Assembly (NCBI GenBank): GCA_017471925.1
Contig: JAFURM010000055.1
Span: 1-64,000, forward strand
Length of the DNA stretch: 64,000 nucleotides
Reading direction: 5' to 3'
Source of the DNA: Bacteroides sp.
GTDB lineage: Bacteria > Bacteroidota > Bacteroidia > Bacteroidales > Bacteroidaceae
A program made the position numbers and the translations under genes. Shown here piece after piece: positions 52,806 to 61,728 of the stretch (its first letter is position 1; every line of letters starts with the position of its first letter). The notes beneath the pieces were generated by a model, which saw only the letters and a list, made by a program, of their open reading frames with translations, was not told the DNA's origin and did not search any database.

Positions 52806-54197
52806 TTATTCAGCTTCTCTTGTCTCTACGAATGTCAAATCCGTTACAGTGTAAACCACGTCAACTTCTGCATCCGTTTTGGGTGAAAGTACTAGCAATA
52901 CGCCCGTAGAAGTATCCACAGCAGACAAGTCCACACTATAGGTATAGGTCTTTGCTGCATCCGGTGTCGGATAGACAAAATCAGACGTACCTATTTTATA
53001 GAAGGTGTTTGGAGTTGTCTCAGGAACCATTACAGCCACACGCAAGCCGTCACCTGTTTTATCAGCAGTAGTCAGTTTGAATGAAAGGGTGTACTTTGCA
53101 GCAGTGGTCACAGCCTCGGTGCGGCAAACGACAGCTCTGTTATACCATTTTGAAGAAGTCAACTTGTTGGCAAGTGTCAGTGTACCTTCAGCCAGCGTAA
53201 TCGTTGCATTGTCAGCAGCACCTACTTGTGCCCAACCCGTTGTGGTCATACCGGTCAAGCCATCAACGGTGGTACCCAACGTTGCAGCAGCAAAGTCTGC
53301 GGCACTGATCAGTTCCACCGGCGGAACAACGACCTCTTCCACGTTGCCGTTGACATTATCGGTATCTTCTGTCCAGTCTTCGATGCTCAGTTCGTCGATG
53401 ACGGCTTCCACCTGTCCCTCGGCATTGAGGTTCAGGGTAATCTTCTTGACGAGGCTGGCCGTGAACTCGATGTCACTTTGGGGAGTGTATTGATAGCTCT
53501 TGGAGGCATCGGTGATGGTGAGCAGTTGCGTGTTGGCCGAGATGGTCTGTGCGGGAATCAAGGCCCAGTATTCCTGTCCGTCGCCGATTTTCCAGGTGTT
53601 CACGCTGATGGCATCACCGCTGGTAGCCACTTTGTCGTCAGCCTGTGTCCAGGTGGCCGTGGGCTTCACGGCGTTCAGGGTCACTGCCGTAGCTGTGGTG
53701 GTGCCGTTCCACACCACTCTCACCAGCGCCAGACGATGCTTGAAGCCCAAGGAGACCTTGCCGCTGTTGGTGGCGGCTGCACCGGTGGCCGTGGCCGTCA
53801 TGAAGTCGCTGCCGTTGAAGGCCGCTTCCGAAGCCTGGTTGGCGGGCACGCTCATGGCCACGCTGCCCGCAGCATAGGTAGCGGTCGTGGGATAGTGGGC
53901 ATAAAACGTGGCACTCTCCTCGCCGTTATAGTAGAAGGAGCCACCGCTGAGGGAGCCACCGGCCTGCACGGTATAGGTGGCATTGCTCATGTCTGTAGAT
54001 AGTCCCGAAGAGGTGATGGCAATGACATCCCCCTCCACAAACTCGGTCACATTGTTGGTCGTTACGGTACGGGTCACCGGACCGGCAATCTCAAAGCTAA
54101 CCGGCTGATTCTCCAAAGCAGGAGCGACAGCCTCGTCATTGCTGCAACCCGCCAAAAGTGCGGAAAGAGCTATGGCTGAAAATAGGTATTTCTTCAT
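52806..54197 (-). CDS. Fimbrillin-like lipoprotein with carbohydrate-binding-like C-terminus
   Basis: 463-aa lipoprotein (signal MKKYLFSAIALSALLAG, lipobox LAGC). Residues about 30-295 resemble the fimbrillin/Mfa-like family: a VTRTVTTNN stretch, FVEGDVIAITSSG, repeated Thr/Ser-rich beta strands, and a closing IEDWTEDTDNVNGN. About 300-460 looks like a jelly-roll of the carbohydrate-binding type (WAQVGAADNATITL, YTLSFKLTTADK, VYTVTDLTFVE). In a PUL such proteins are usually surface glycan-binding lipoproteins. It is the third of three related genes, 23 bp after the second, and the last before the PL8 gene. Confidence 0.75.
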   Translation of the reverse strand: MKKYLFSAIALSALLAGCSNDEAVAPALENQPVSFEIAGPVTRTVTTNNVTEFVEGDVIAITSSGLSTDMSNATYTVQAGGSLSGGSFYYNGEESATFYAHYPTTATYAAGSVAMSVPANQASEAAFNGSDFMTATATGAAATNSGKVSLGFKHRLALVRVVWNGTTTATAVTLNAVKPTATWTQADDKVATSGDAISVNTWKIGDGQEYWALIPAQTISANTQLLTITDASKSYQYTPQSDIEFTASLVKKITLNLNAEGQVEAVIDELSIEDWTEDTDNVNGNVEEVVVPPVELISAADFAAATLGTTVDGLTGMTTTGWAQVGAADNATITLAEGTLTLANKLTSSKWYNRAVVCRTEAVTTAAKYTLSFKLTTADKTGDGLRVAVMVPETTPNTFYKIGTSDFVYPTPDAAKTYTYSVDLSAVDTSTGVLLVLSPKTDAEVDVVYTVTDLTFVETREAE

Positions 54198-54220
54198 AAA
54201 AATGTGGGGTTATAAATGGA

Positions 54221-55765
54221 TTATTCCTCAGTCGGGATAGAAGATATTTCGGTAATTGTCACATCGTCAATATAGAAGTTTACTTCAGTGGCATTAGTAT
54301 GCGGATAAATAGCGAAATAGACTCTTGCCAAATCTGCAGCAGCAGTAGAAGTAGTACATTCACCAGTAAGAGTTCGAGCAGTTCCGCACACTTCAAGATT
54401 GACGATTGCTGAATATTCTGTATAGTTACCGGTTTGTACATTTATTTGATTTAAACCATAATATTTTTCACCATTGTAAATACCGGCATAGTTAGATGGC
54501 GTATTATAAGATACTGAAAGCAATAAGGATTTAGTATCAGTAGCATCCGTTTTTGCCTTGAAAGAAACTTGATAAAGCTTTCCTGCTGGATTCTCTACCG
54601 TGTAATATGCCATACAATTTGTCCAAGTGGTTGATTCAGTACCTCTTTTCAATATCAAAGCATTATTCTCAGAATCTTCTGCATCAGCACCAACAGTGAC
54701 AGAAGAGTTAGTTCCGAGAGTATAATTACTCCAAGTATTAACAGTTGCATTTGCCCAACCTGTAGTAGTTGTAAGGGAAACATCATCAAAACTTTCCGTA
54801 GCCAGCAAAACATCTGTTTCCTTTACATATTCTTCCTCAGTAGCGTCAAAATCCGTATATTCTGTGAAGGTAGTAGTATCCCATCCTGAAATACTCAAGC
54901 CAGACAGATTAACCTCCACCATTTGAATCTGCTCATCAATCGTAATCTTGAACTTGGCAACCTGGGCAGCAGTCAATGTCACAGCGGCCTTAGGTGCGAA
55001 TGTATATGTCTTTGAGCCGATTGTAGTAGAGAACATGGCTGTTGAAGCACTGATGGTCTGTGCAGGAACCAATGCTACGAAAGTCTTGGTACCGTTGGTA
55101 TCATCTGTTGCGATATTGTACATGGTAATGTCCGTTACATCACCACTGGCAGCAACTGCATCACTTTCAACAGTCCAAGTAGCAGTGGGCTGTACATTCT
55201 TCAGTGTGAGGGCAGTGGCAGTCTTGCCAATTTCACCCGCAATCTGCACCTGCACCATGGCCAGACGATGCTGGAAAGTGAAGGTCACGGAAGAATTATC
55301 TGAAGTAAGAGCTGTGGCTGTCGGAGTGGCAGTCACCAGGTCATAGGCATCAATACCACTTGCCTGATTGCCCACTGTCATCTCCACCGTGGCTGATGCA
55401 CCGCTTACATAGGGAGAATAAGCCTTGAATGTGGTCTCCACATTCGCCTGCGCTTGAATAGCCTCACCTTCGGTAACAGCTGTCAAAGACTGGGTGGTTG
55501 TACCACCATCAGTAGTTTCCGTCACTTTATACTGAACGTTGCTTGCCGTAGCACCGCCGGTAGCAAAAATACCGACCTTGTCATCAGCTTTGAAATTTGT
55601 TGTATAGGTGTCATTGGCAAGTGTAGTCACTGTTCTTGTACCTACTCCGCCAATAACGAAGTTCACGGGCGTAGTGCCTTGGTTTTGAATCACTTCTTCT
55701 TCATTGCTACAAGCGGTGAGCATTGCAGCGGCTGCCAATGTGGCAAGCAATAAATTCTTTTTCAT
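54221..55765 (-). CDS. Fimbrillin-like lipoprotein with carbohydrate-binding-like C-terminus
   Basis: 514-aa lipoprotein (MKKNLLLATLAAAAMLTAC). The N-terminal half is fimbrillin-like (VGTRTVTTLANDTYTTNFKA, DDKVGIFATGG, LSISGWDTTTFTEYTDFD). The C-terminal half (about 335-510) resembles a CBM4/9-type jelly-roll (WANATVNTWSNYTL, KLYQVSFKAKT, VNFYIDDVTITEI). DNA coding the C-terminal half (about 54,230-54,950) is visibly AT-richer than the rest of the locus: for example 14 G+C of 60 at 54421-54480. That hints at separate origin of this domain. Paralogue of the flanking two genes. Confidence 0.75.
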   Translation of the reverse strand: MKKNLLLATLAAAAMLTACSNEEEVIQNQGTTPVNFVIGGVGTRTVTTLANDTYTTNFKADDKVGIFATGGATASNVQYKVTETTDGGTTTQSLTAVTEGEAIQAQANVETTFKAYSPYVSGASATVEMTVGNQASGIDAYDLVTATPTATALTSDNSSVTFTFQHRLAMVQVQIAGEIGKTATALTLKNVQPTATWTVESDAVAASGDVTDITMYNIATDDTNGTKTFVALVPAQTISASTAMFSTTIGSKTYTFAPKAAVTLTAAQVAKFKITIDEQIQMVEVNLSGLSISGWDTTTFTEYTDFDATEEEYVKETDVLLATESFDDVSLTTTTGWANATVNTWSNYTLGTNSSVTVGADAEDSENNALILKRGTESTTWTNCMAYYTVENPAGKLYQVSFKAKTDATDTKSLLLSVSYNTPSNYAGIYNGEKYYGLNQINVQTGNYTEYSAIVNLEVCGTARTLTGECTTSTAAADLARVYFAIYPHTNATEVNFYIDDVTITEISSIPTEE

Positions 55766-55799
55766 GAGTCTAAATTTTAATGGTTTATACTTTTATTTG

Positions 55800-57320
55800 T
55801 TATTTCTGATTGAGCATGAAGGTAACGTCGTCCAGGACATACTCCACCCCTGCCTGCTGGGGCACGAAGGCCACATAGAAACTGTTGCGGTCGTCGTCCG
55901 TGGAGGGGGTAATCTGCAGTCCGGAAGCATAGATGGTGTTCACCGTGCGGGTGAAGTCGAAGTCCACCACATAGGTGGTCCACTCCGTGGTAGCCTCCAG
56001 CACGCGGGCAGCACATGCCTTGGTGGTGTCGGCATCTTTCAGCACAAAGAAGTGGTTGCCCTGCTTGGCAATGCGCACATAGGTCTGCAGCTTCGCCCCG
56101 GCCACCGAGCTGCGCATCTTGAAGGTGAGCTGGTAGTGGGCGGCCTGCGCCTCCGTGGAGGTGTAGCCCAGGTAGTTCTTATACCAGGCCAAAGTGCCCG
56201 CGAAGCTCATGGAGAGCACATTGCCCTGTTGCCTGTCGCGATAGACATCGAAGGTGCCCTCCACCTGGTTGGCCATGCCATACCACATGTGGGGCGTGGC
56301 GGGAACGGCCGTCACCGTCTGCAGTTGCTCTGCCTTCAGGTTGTCCAATGCGCCGTCCTTCACCAGGTTGGGAATGCCTTCCACAATCTCCTCGTCCACA
56401 TTGTCGCCATCGTTCTGCCAGTCCAGCACATAGATGGGCGAGGTGCTCACCAGGGTAGGCTCCAGTCCGTCGGGGGTGACCTTCACCCTCACTTCATAGC
56501 GGGTGTTGGCCTCTGCATGGGGCACCACACTGTTCAGCCGGCCCGTGAGCGAGAAGGGCTGTCCGCCCGCTTCCATATCCACCGCCAGCACCATATCGTC
56601 GGGCACCTCGCCGGGCAGGAGCACCACTTCCCTGCGGGCTGCCGCACCCGTCACGGCCTTCAACACCACATCTGCCGACGTTTCGGGAGAGAGGAAACGG
56701 CCTTCCAAAAGATTGAAGGCGGCCTTGACCGGCATGTGGCGCAGGGTCACGTCACGAGCCTTCAGGTCATCGTCCGTGTAGCCGCTGCCGGGCACCAGCT
56801 CCACGACCACCTGTGCCAGCACGGGCTTGAGCTGCAGCTCGTAGCTGCCGCCCGACGCACTCCTGCCCCGGCCTTCATTGGAATAGATGAAGTCGTCGGG
56901 GGAGGCCTTCTGCTGATTGGTGAGGTCGAAAGAGACGATATAGCCCGAAGCGCGGGTGTTTCCGGCCTGGGCATCATAGGGATGATAGGCAATAAAGTCC
57001 ACCAGGCTGCCGTCGGTGGGATAGTACATCGGTTCGCCGTCGGGGACGAGGTAGCCCGTGGCCGAATAGTCATCGGCCGTATGGAGCAGGTTGGCATAGT
57101 CGGCCACCACCTGCGAGGTGCCGTTCTTCAGCATGAAGACGCCGAACTCCTCTCCGGCCTTCCACACGCTGCCCTCCTCTGCCTGGATGGTATAGATTCC
57201 GGCCTTCAGGGAGACAGGTGTAGGGGCAATGCCCCCCTTCTCGTCCTTGTCCTTGCAGGCAATGACAAGCAGGGCAAGCAAGCCCAGCAGCAAATGGCCG
57301 TATGTGTTTTTCTTTCTCAT
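55800..57320 (-). CDS. Fimbrillin-like lipoprotein with carbohydrate-binding-like C-terminus
   Basis: 506-aa lipoprotein. I start at 57320 (MRKKNTYGHLLLGLLALLVI, lipobox IAC), which places a signal peptide at the N-terminus; the longer frame from 57446 overlaps the upstream gene's end. The N-terminal region (25-320) is fimbrillin-like (YTIQAEEGSVWKAGEEFGVF, VDFIAYHPYDAQAG, YVLDWQNDGDNVDEEI). The C-terminal region (about 330-505) is a jelly-roll-like module ending VEYVLDDVTFML. First of three similar genes; the GC-rich sequence differs from its AT-rich neighbour. Confidence 0.75.
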   Translation of the reverse strand: MRKKNTYGHLLLGLLALLVIACKDKDEKGGIAPTPVSLKAGIYTIQAEEGSVWKAGEEFGVFMLKNGTSQVVADYANLLHTADDYSATGYLVPDGEPMYYPTDGSLVDFIAYHPYDAQAGNTRASGYIVSFDLTNQQKASPDDFIYSNEGRGRSASGGSYELQLKPVLAQVVVELVPGSGYTDDDLKARDVTLRHMPVKAAFNLLEGRFLSPETSADVVLKAVTGAAARREVVLLPGEVPDDMVLAVDMEAGGQPFSLTGRLNSVVPHAEANTRYEVRVKVTPDGLEPTLVSTSPIYVLDWQNDGDNVDEEIVEGIPNLVKDGALDNLKAEQLQTVTAVPATPHMWYGMANQVEGTFDVYRDRQQGNVLSMSFAGTLAWYKNYLGYTSTEAQAAHYQLTFKMRSSVAGAKLQTYVRIAKQGNHFFVLKDADTTKACAARVLEATTEWTTYVVDFDFTRTVNTIYASGLQITPSTDDDRNSFYVAFVPQQAGVEYVLDDVTFMLNQK

Positions 57321-57424
57321 GTCAACAAACATCTCGGTTGGTATTGGCGACTGCAAATGTAGGGAGAAGCCCTGCAGCAGTGGGGGCAAATTCATACATT
57401 TAGCAGTCAAAAATCGTACATAAC

Positions 57425-59092
57425 TCATTTCAGCTTCTGCAGCCACTCGGGGAAGTGTCCCAAGCGCCGCTCCAACTGGGCTTCATAAAGCGATTCGGGA
57501 TAGGCGGCCGTGCCGGGCATCTCGTTCAGCGTCACCTGGGAGGGCAGGAAGTCCAGTCCGGCTCCCTGCAAGCCCACGATAACGGGCAGGAGGAAGCGGT
57601 TGTTCCTGGTCCAGAGGTCGAAGGTGCCGGTAGCCCCACCCTTATTGACATAGTTCCACAGCACCAGTTCGCGGAGGTGATTGGGCGCAGCGGGCTGGTC
57701 TCCCCCGGCATGGTCGGGCAGGAGTCCGCCGGTGCAGGCATCAATCAGCGTGACGCGCGGCTGGTAGGCGTGAGACTCAAAGCAACTGTTGGCCGCCGTC
57801 TCGTTGCGCCACAGCACGGTGCCGATGGCTGTCTTGGAGATGCCGGTGGAGTGATATTGCGCGGGCTGGTCCACAATGGCACCGATGAAGATGCGGGTGG
57901 AAGCCTCGGAGCGGATGGCCGAATGGCCCTGGTTGCCGGTAATCCGGCAGTCATAGACCGAGACATTGGCACTGCGCTGCACGCTGACGGCCTCGCTCAC
58001 GTCGGTGAAGCGGCAGCGGCGCACCCAGCCGTTCACCTGGCGCAGGAAGGTGAGCATCTTGAAGCCGCTGTCGTGGGTGGCATCCTGATGGTGCACGAAG
58101 GGTTCGCGGAAGTTGCCCACGAAGGCGATGTCCTCCACGCCGCAGCCCACCTTGCAGGAGTGCTCGTGCAACGTCCAGCCCCAACGGGCCTCCACGGGAT
58201 AGAGGATAGGCTCCTTGAAGGTGACGAAGCGGCCGGAAATGCGCTGTATCTGATGGTACTCGGTGACCTGCACGCCGTTGTCCAACAGGTCGGTCCACTC
58301 GGGCTGCACGTCATAGGGAGCCACCTCGGCCGCCACGAGGGCGGGGTCGTTGTTCTGCAGGCGCAGCATGACACGCTTGCCGATGTAGAGCCCGCTGGTG
58401 GAGCTGACCTCCACGGTGTGCGTGCCCCGCGCGGCATCGGCCACGACATCGGCCAGCTTGCGATCCACGTAGTCCTCGTCTACGGCAAACTCCTTGTCCT
58501 TGTCAAAGAGGTAGCGGAAGATGAAGAGCGGCGGACAGCTCCACAGTTTGCCGGCATTCTCGGGGGTCTGGGGATGTTCCATATAGAAGACGGTGCCCTC
58601 CTCGCCGCAACCGTCGCCACGCAGGATGATGTTGTTGCCCGAAATGACGATGGAGCCTTCGGACCCGGCCGTGGGACGGAGGTCGTAGCGGCCGGCAGGT
58701 GCATAGACCACGCCGCGTCCGAAAGCCTGTGCGGCGGCAATGGCCGCTTCGAAGGCGGGACGGTCGCCCTGTCCGTCGTCGGGCACGGCACCATAGTGGC
58801 AGACGTTGTAGACCGGATAGTCCACATCGGGCACTTCCGTTTCACCGAAGGCATAGCCGGCATAGGAGAAGTCGGCCAGGGTGGTCTCCTCTCCCGTCTC
58901 GCCAAGGGTGAGGAACTCCTTCCACAGGGTACTGGTGTTGGGAGGCAACGTCTCCCCAGAGTCATCGGGGGGAGTGACGGGCGCGGGTCCCGTCAGCGAA
59001 GCCGTCAGCGTGAAGCTCTCGGTGTTGCAGGCCGTGCAGAGGGCCAGGCAGCAGAGGGCCAGCAGCCCTTTCATAGAATCAGTCTTTCTCAT
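57425..59092 (-). CDS. DUF4955-like right-handed beta-helix lipoprotein
   Basis: 555-aa lipoprotein (MRKTDSMKGLLALCCLALCTAC; a second Met at residue 7 is also possible). After a Pro/Thr/Ser-rich linker, a pectate-lyase-like beta-helix starts at about 90 (VCHYGAVPDDGQGDRPAFEAAIAAA, GRGVVYAPAGRYDLRP, IILRGDG), and helix coils continue to about 420. The overall layout resembles DUF4955 proteins of Bacteroides PULs. Some beta-helix proteins in such loci are glycosaminoglycan lyases; whether this one is catalytic is not shown by a recognised motif. It is 3 bp from the DUF5017-like gene. Confidence 0.75.
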   Translation of the reverse strand: MRKTDSMKGLLALCCLALCTACNTESFTLTASLTGPAPVTPPDDSGETLPPNTSTLWKEFLTLGETGEETTLADFSYAGYAFGETEVPDVDYPVYNVCHYGAVPDDGQGDRPAFEAAIAAAQAFGRGVVYAPAGRYDLRPTAGSEGSIVISGNNIILRGDGCGEEGTVFYMEHPQTPENAGKLWSCPPLFIFRYLFDKDKEFAVDEDYVDRKLADVVADAARGTHTVEVSSTSGLYIGKRVMLRLQNNDPALVAAEVAPYDVQPEWTDLLDNGVQVTEYHQIQRISGRFVTFKEPILYPVEARWGWTLHEHSCKVGCGVEDIAFVGNFREPFVHHQDATHDSGFKMLTFLRQVNGWVRRCRFTDVSEAVSVQRSANVSVYDCRITGNQGHSAIRSEASTRIFIGAIVDQPAQYHSTGISKTAIGTVLWRNETAANSCFESHAYQPRVTLIDACTGGLLPDHAGGDQPAAPNHLRELVLWNYVNKGGATGTFDLWTRNNRFLLPVIVGLQGAGLDFLPSQVTLNEMPGTAAYPESLYEAQLERRLGHFPEWLQKLK

Positions 59093-59095
59093 GGC

Positions 59096-60076
59096 CTACT
59101 CCTTGACGGTTATGGTGAGTTGCTTGACGGTGCGGTCGGAGTCCCACAGGGTGGCATTGGTAGCCACGAAGGTGACCTGATAGGTGCCCGGCTTGCTATA
59201 GACATGGGAATAGGCGGGCAGGTAGGCATCGGTGGACTTGATGGCCGTGCCACGGTCAGGCTCCACCTCCCAGGGGCGGATGAGGCGGCTCACCATCCAG
59301 ACGATGACATCCTCATCGGTGTGCTCCTTGCCCTGCTGGGGCTGGAAGAGCAGGCCACCGTCGTTCACGGAGTAGTTGCTGGTGCCGGTGGTCTTCTCAT
59401 GGAGCACCTGGAAGCCCCAGTCGGTGGAGGCATTGTCCCACACCACGGTCTCGCCCTCCACCGTCACCTTCTGCAAGGCGATGGGGTTGACGTCCACACG
59501 GGGAGCCACCACATAGCGTCCGTTGCCGGAAGAGGCAGGCACGTCGGTCCGCTTGGGGGCATTATACTGGAAGGCCACGTAGAAGGGGGTACCCTTGTAG
59601 TCCATCAGGTCTATCGTGCTGCTCACCTCCTCGGTGGGACTGTTCTCGGTCAGGGGCACGGTCAGGCGGTTGTACTCCTGTCCCGAAATCTTGGTCCAGG
59701 TGGCCTGCTGCAGGTGCTCCAGGTCATAGATGCCACTGAAGTCGCGGGAGATGTAGGCATGAATCATCTCCTTGAGGCGGTACTCCTTGTCGGTGTACTG
59801 CTGTTTCACGGTGCAGGACATCTGCAGGGAGGAGAGCGCCACGCTGTCGCGCTCAATGTTGGCATAGCTGTTGCCGTTCTCTCCGCTGAAGAAGGCGATG
59901 TACTGGGCATTCCCGCTGAAGAGGAAGGTCACCTCGTCGCCCACGCGGATGTCATCCGCCCGGTTCTGAATCTCTACGTCAAACTCCACATCGTCCACGC
60001 CGTCCCTGTCGCATCCGGCAAGAAGCAGGAGGGCGGCCATGCAGAGCATCCTGATAGGGTATTGAATGTGCTTCAT
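59096..60076 (-). CDS. DUF5017-like lipoprotein, candidate surface glycan-binding protein
   Basis: 326-aa lipoprotein (MKHIQYPIRMLCMAALLLLAG, lipobox AGC). The N-terminus has a PKD-like beta domain (VEIQNRADDIRVGDEVTFLFSGNA, FFSGENGNSYAN) typical of DUF5017 proteins. The rest is beta-rich and ends in another PKD-like strand set (YSKPGTYQVTFVATNATLW). It directly follows SusD (23 bp) and precedes the beta-helix gene (3 bp), the usual slot for a surface glycan-binding protein. No enzymatic motif. Confidence 0.8.
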   Translation of the reverse strand: MKHIQYPIRMLCMAALLLLAGCDRDGVDDVEFDVEIQNRADDIRVGDEVTFLFSGNAQYIAFFSGENGNSYANIERDSVALSSLQMSCTVKQQYTDKEYRLKEMIHAYISRDFSGIYDLEHLQQATWTKISGQEYNRLTVPLTENSPTEEVSSTIDLMDYKGTPFYVAFQYNAPKRTDVPASSGNGRYVVAPRVDVNPIALQKVTVEGETVVWDNASTDWGFQVLHEKTTGTSNYSVNDGGLLFQPQQGKEHTDEDVIVWMVSRLIRPWEVEPDRGTAIKSTDAYLPAYSHVYSKPGTYQVTFVATNATLWDSDRTVKQLTITVKE

Positions 60077-60099
60077 AATTCTTGGTTATTGATGTATGC

Positions 60100-61710
60100 T
60101 TACCACCCCTCGGTCTGTATGCAGAGGGTATTGACGTTCAGTTCGGCCTGCGGAATGGGGAAGTAGACGTGCTTGTCGGCAAAGTTGATGGCCGGCACGG
60201 CCTTCACGCTCTCCAGGTCGTAGCCTATCTGCTTGTTCTGTTCGTTGAGCAGCTGGCTCTTCAGAAGGAAGAGCTGCTCCTTGAAGTACTCCTTGCCGTG
60301 GCGGCGAAGCTCCATGCGGCGGGGCACCTCGTAGCACAGTTCACGGGTGCGCTCTTCGCGGATGAAGCTGCGCAGGCTCTCCTGGGTGAAGTCGGCCAGG
60401 CTCACTGCCGATGCCCCGGCGCGCATGCGCACCTGGTTGATGGCTTCGATGGCCTCTGACGTGGGACCCTCCAGCTCGTTGGCACACTCGGCAATCATCA
60501 GCAGCACGTCGGCATAGCGCATGACGGGGAAGTTGATGGAGGAGTTGTTGCGCGACAGGGGACGCTCGGGAATGTACTTGGCACGCCATTTGGCACAGTT
60601 GCCATCCTCCTGACGCTTCTCGGCATCGGTGCGGGCCACCTCACTCACCACTCCGTCGGTGGTGACATACTTGTAGTCGGCAATGTTCCACCAGCGGCGG
60701 GCATCCTCCTCTTCATAGAGGCGGAAGAGGTATTTGGTACCGTCATAGAGTCCGTAGGCATAGGGATAGTCATCGGAAGCCGTCTGCTGGGTCACGCCGT
60801 TGTAGAGTCCCACGCGGCCGGCCTCGTTGGTCTGGTCCTGTCCGTTGCCGTAGAACTCCACCTCGAACATGCTCTCGCGGGCGGTGAGGTCATACTTGTT
60901 GCTGCACATGTTGATAAAGAGTGCCCGATAGCCGTTCACGCCCTCCTGTTGGGGATAGAGGCTGTGCAGGCCGCTCTGCTTCACCTTGCGGGCATACTCC
61001 AGTGCCTTGTCCCACGTGGCGGCATGGACGGGATAGCCGGCCTGCCAGAGGTAGGCGCGTGCCAGCAGGGCCTGGGCCGTGGTGGTGGAGATGCGTCCCG
61101 GCGCGTTCAGTTCGCGTGCGCTCAGGCATCCCGTCTCGGCCTCTTCCAGGTCGGCGACTATCTGCTTGTAGATCTCCTCCTGGGAAGCCTTGGCCAGGAG
61201 TTGCGAACTGAGGTCATAGGTGGGCTGCAGGCGCAGGGGCACCTCGCCCCAGAATGCCACCAGGTTCATGTAGTAGAGCGCCCGCAACGCCTTGGCCTCG
61301 CCGAGGAACATGGCCTTGCGGGCGGCACCGCCACAGGCTTCGGCGGAACGCTTCTCCATCGTGGCGATGTAGTCGTTGGCCCGGTTGATGCCCTCGTACA
61401 GGGCCGTCCAGGTGGTCTTCAGGGAGTTGTCCGTATTGTTATAGTTATAGTTGGAGAGCTGGATGTAGTCCTTTCCATAGGCCCGGTTGTAGACCATGAT
61501 GTCCGTACCGGCATCCAGGTCGGCCCAAAGGTTCTGTCCGTAACAGCCCAGGGCACCCAGCGCGTCATAGACACCGGCCAGACCGGCCATGCAGCTCTCC
61601 TCGTCCTGATAGATGTCTTCGGCCCCGATGTAGTCATACGTTTCCGTCTCCAGGAAGTCGCAGGAGGCGAAGGCCAGCATCCATACATATAGTAATATTG
61701 TCTTCTTCAT
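60100..61710 (-). CDS. susD: SusD/RagB family outer-membrane lipoprotein
   Basis: 536-aa SusD-like lipoprotein (MKKTILLYVWMLAFAS, lipobox ASC). It shows the family's tetratricopeptide-like helical N-half (YQDEESCMAGLAGVYDALG, TWTALYEGINRANDYIATM, EAKALRALYYMNLVAFWGEVPL, TAQALLARAYLWQAG) and the conserved C-terminal YADVLLMIAECANELEG and IREERTRELCYE. SusD proteins cap the SusC channel and capture glycan at the cell surface. It is 18 bp downstream of SusC. The symbol denotes the family, not starch specificity. Confidence 0.95.
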   Translation of the reverse strand: MKKTILLYVWMLAFASCDFLETETYDYIGAEDIYQDEESCMAGLAGVYDALGALGCYGQNLWADLDAGTDIMVYNRAYGKDYIQLSNYNYNNTDNSLKTTWTALYEGINRANDYIATMEKRSAEACGGAARKAMFLGEAKALRALYYMNLVAFWGEVPLRLQPTYDLSSQLLAKASQEEIYKQIVADLEEAETGCLSARELNAPGRISTTTAQALLARAYLWQAGYPVHAATWDKALEYARKVKQSGLHSLYPQQEGVNGYRALFINMCSNKYDLTARESMFEVEFYGNGQDQTNEAGRVGLYNGVTQQTASDDYPYAYGLYDGTKYLFRLYEEEDARRWWNIADYKYVTTDGVVSEVARTDAEKRQEDGNCAKWRAKYIPERPLSRNNSSINFPVMRYADVLLMIAECANELEGPTSEAIEAINQVRMRAGASAVSLADFTQESLRSFIREERTRELCYEVPRRMELRRHGKEYFKEQLFLLKSQLLNEQNKQIGYDLESVKAVPAINFADKHVYFPIPQAELNVNTLCIQTEGW

Positions 61711-61728
61711 AATCTTCCGTTCATTGAA

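Noticed and set aside
57455-60166. A 903-codon open frame on the plus strand opposite the beta-helix and DUF5017-like genes
   Set aside because: It is antisense to two well-supported lipoprotein genes, has no protein-like domain, and is His/Gly/Val-rich as expected for the shadow of GC-rich coding DNA.
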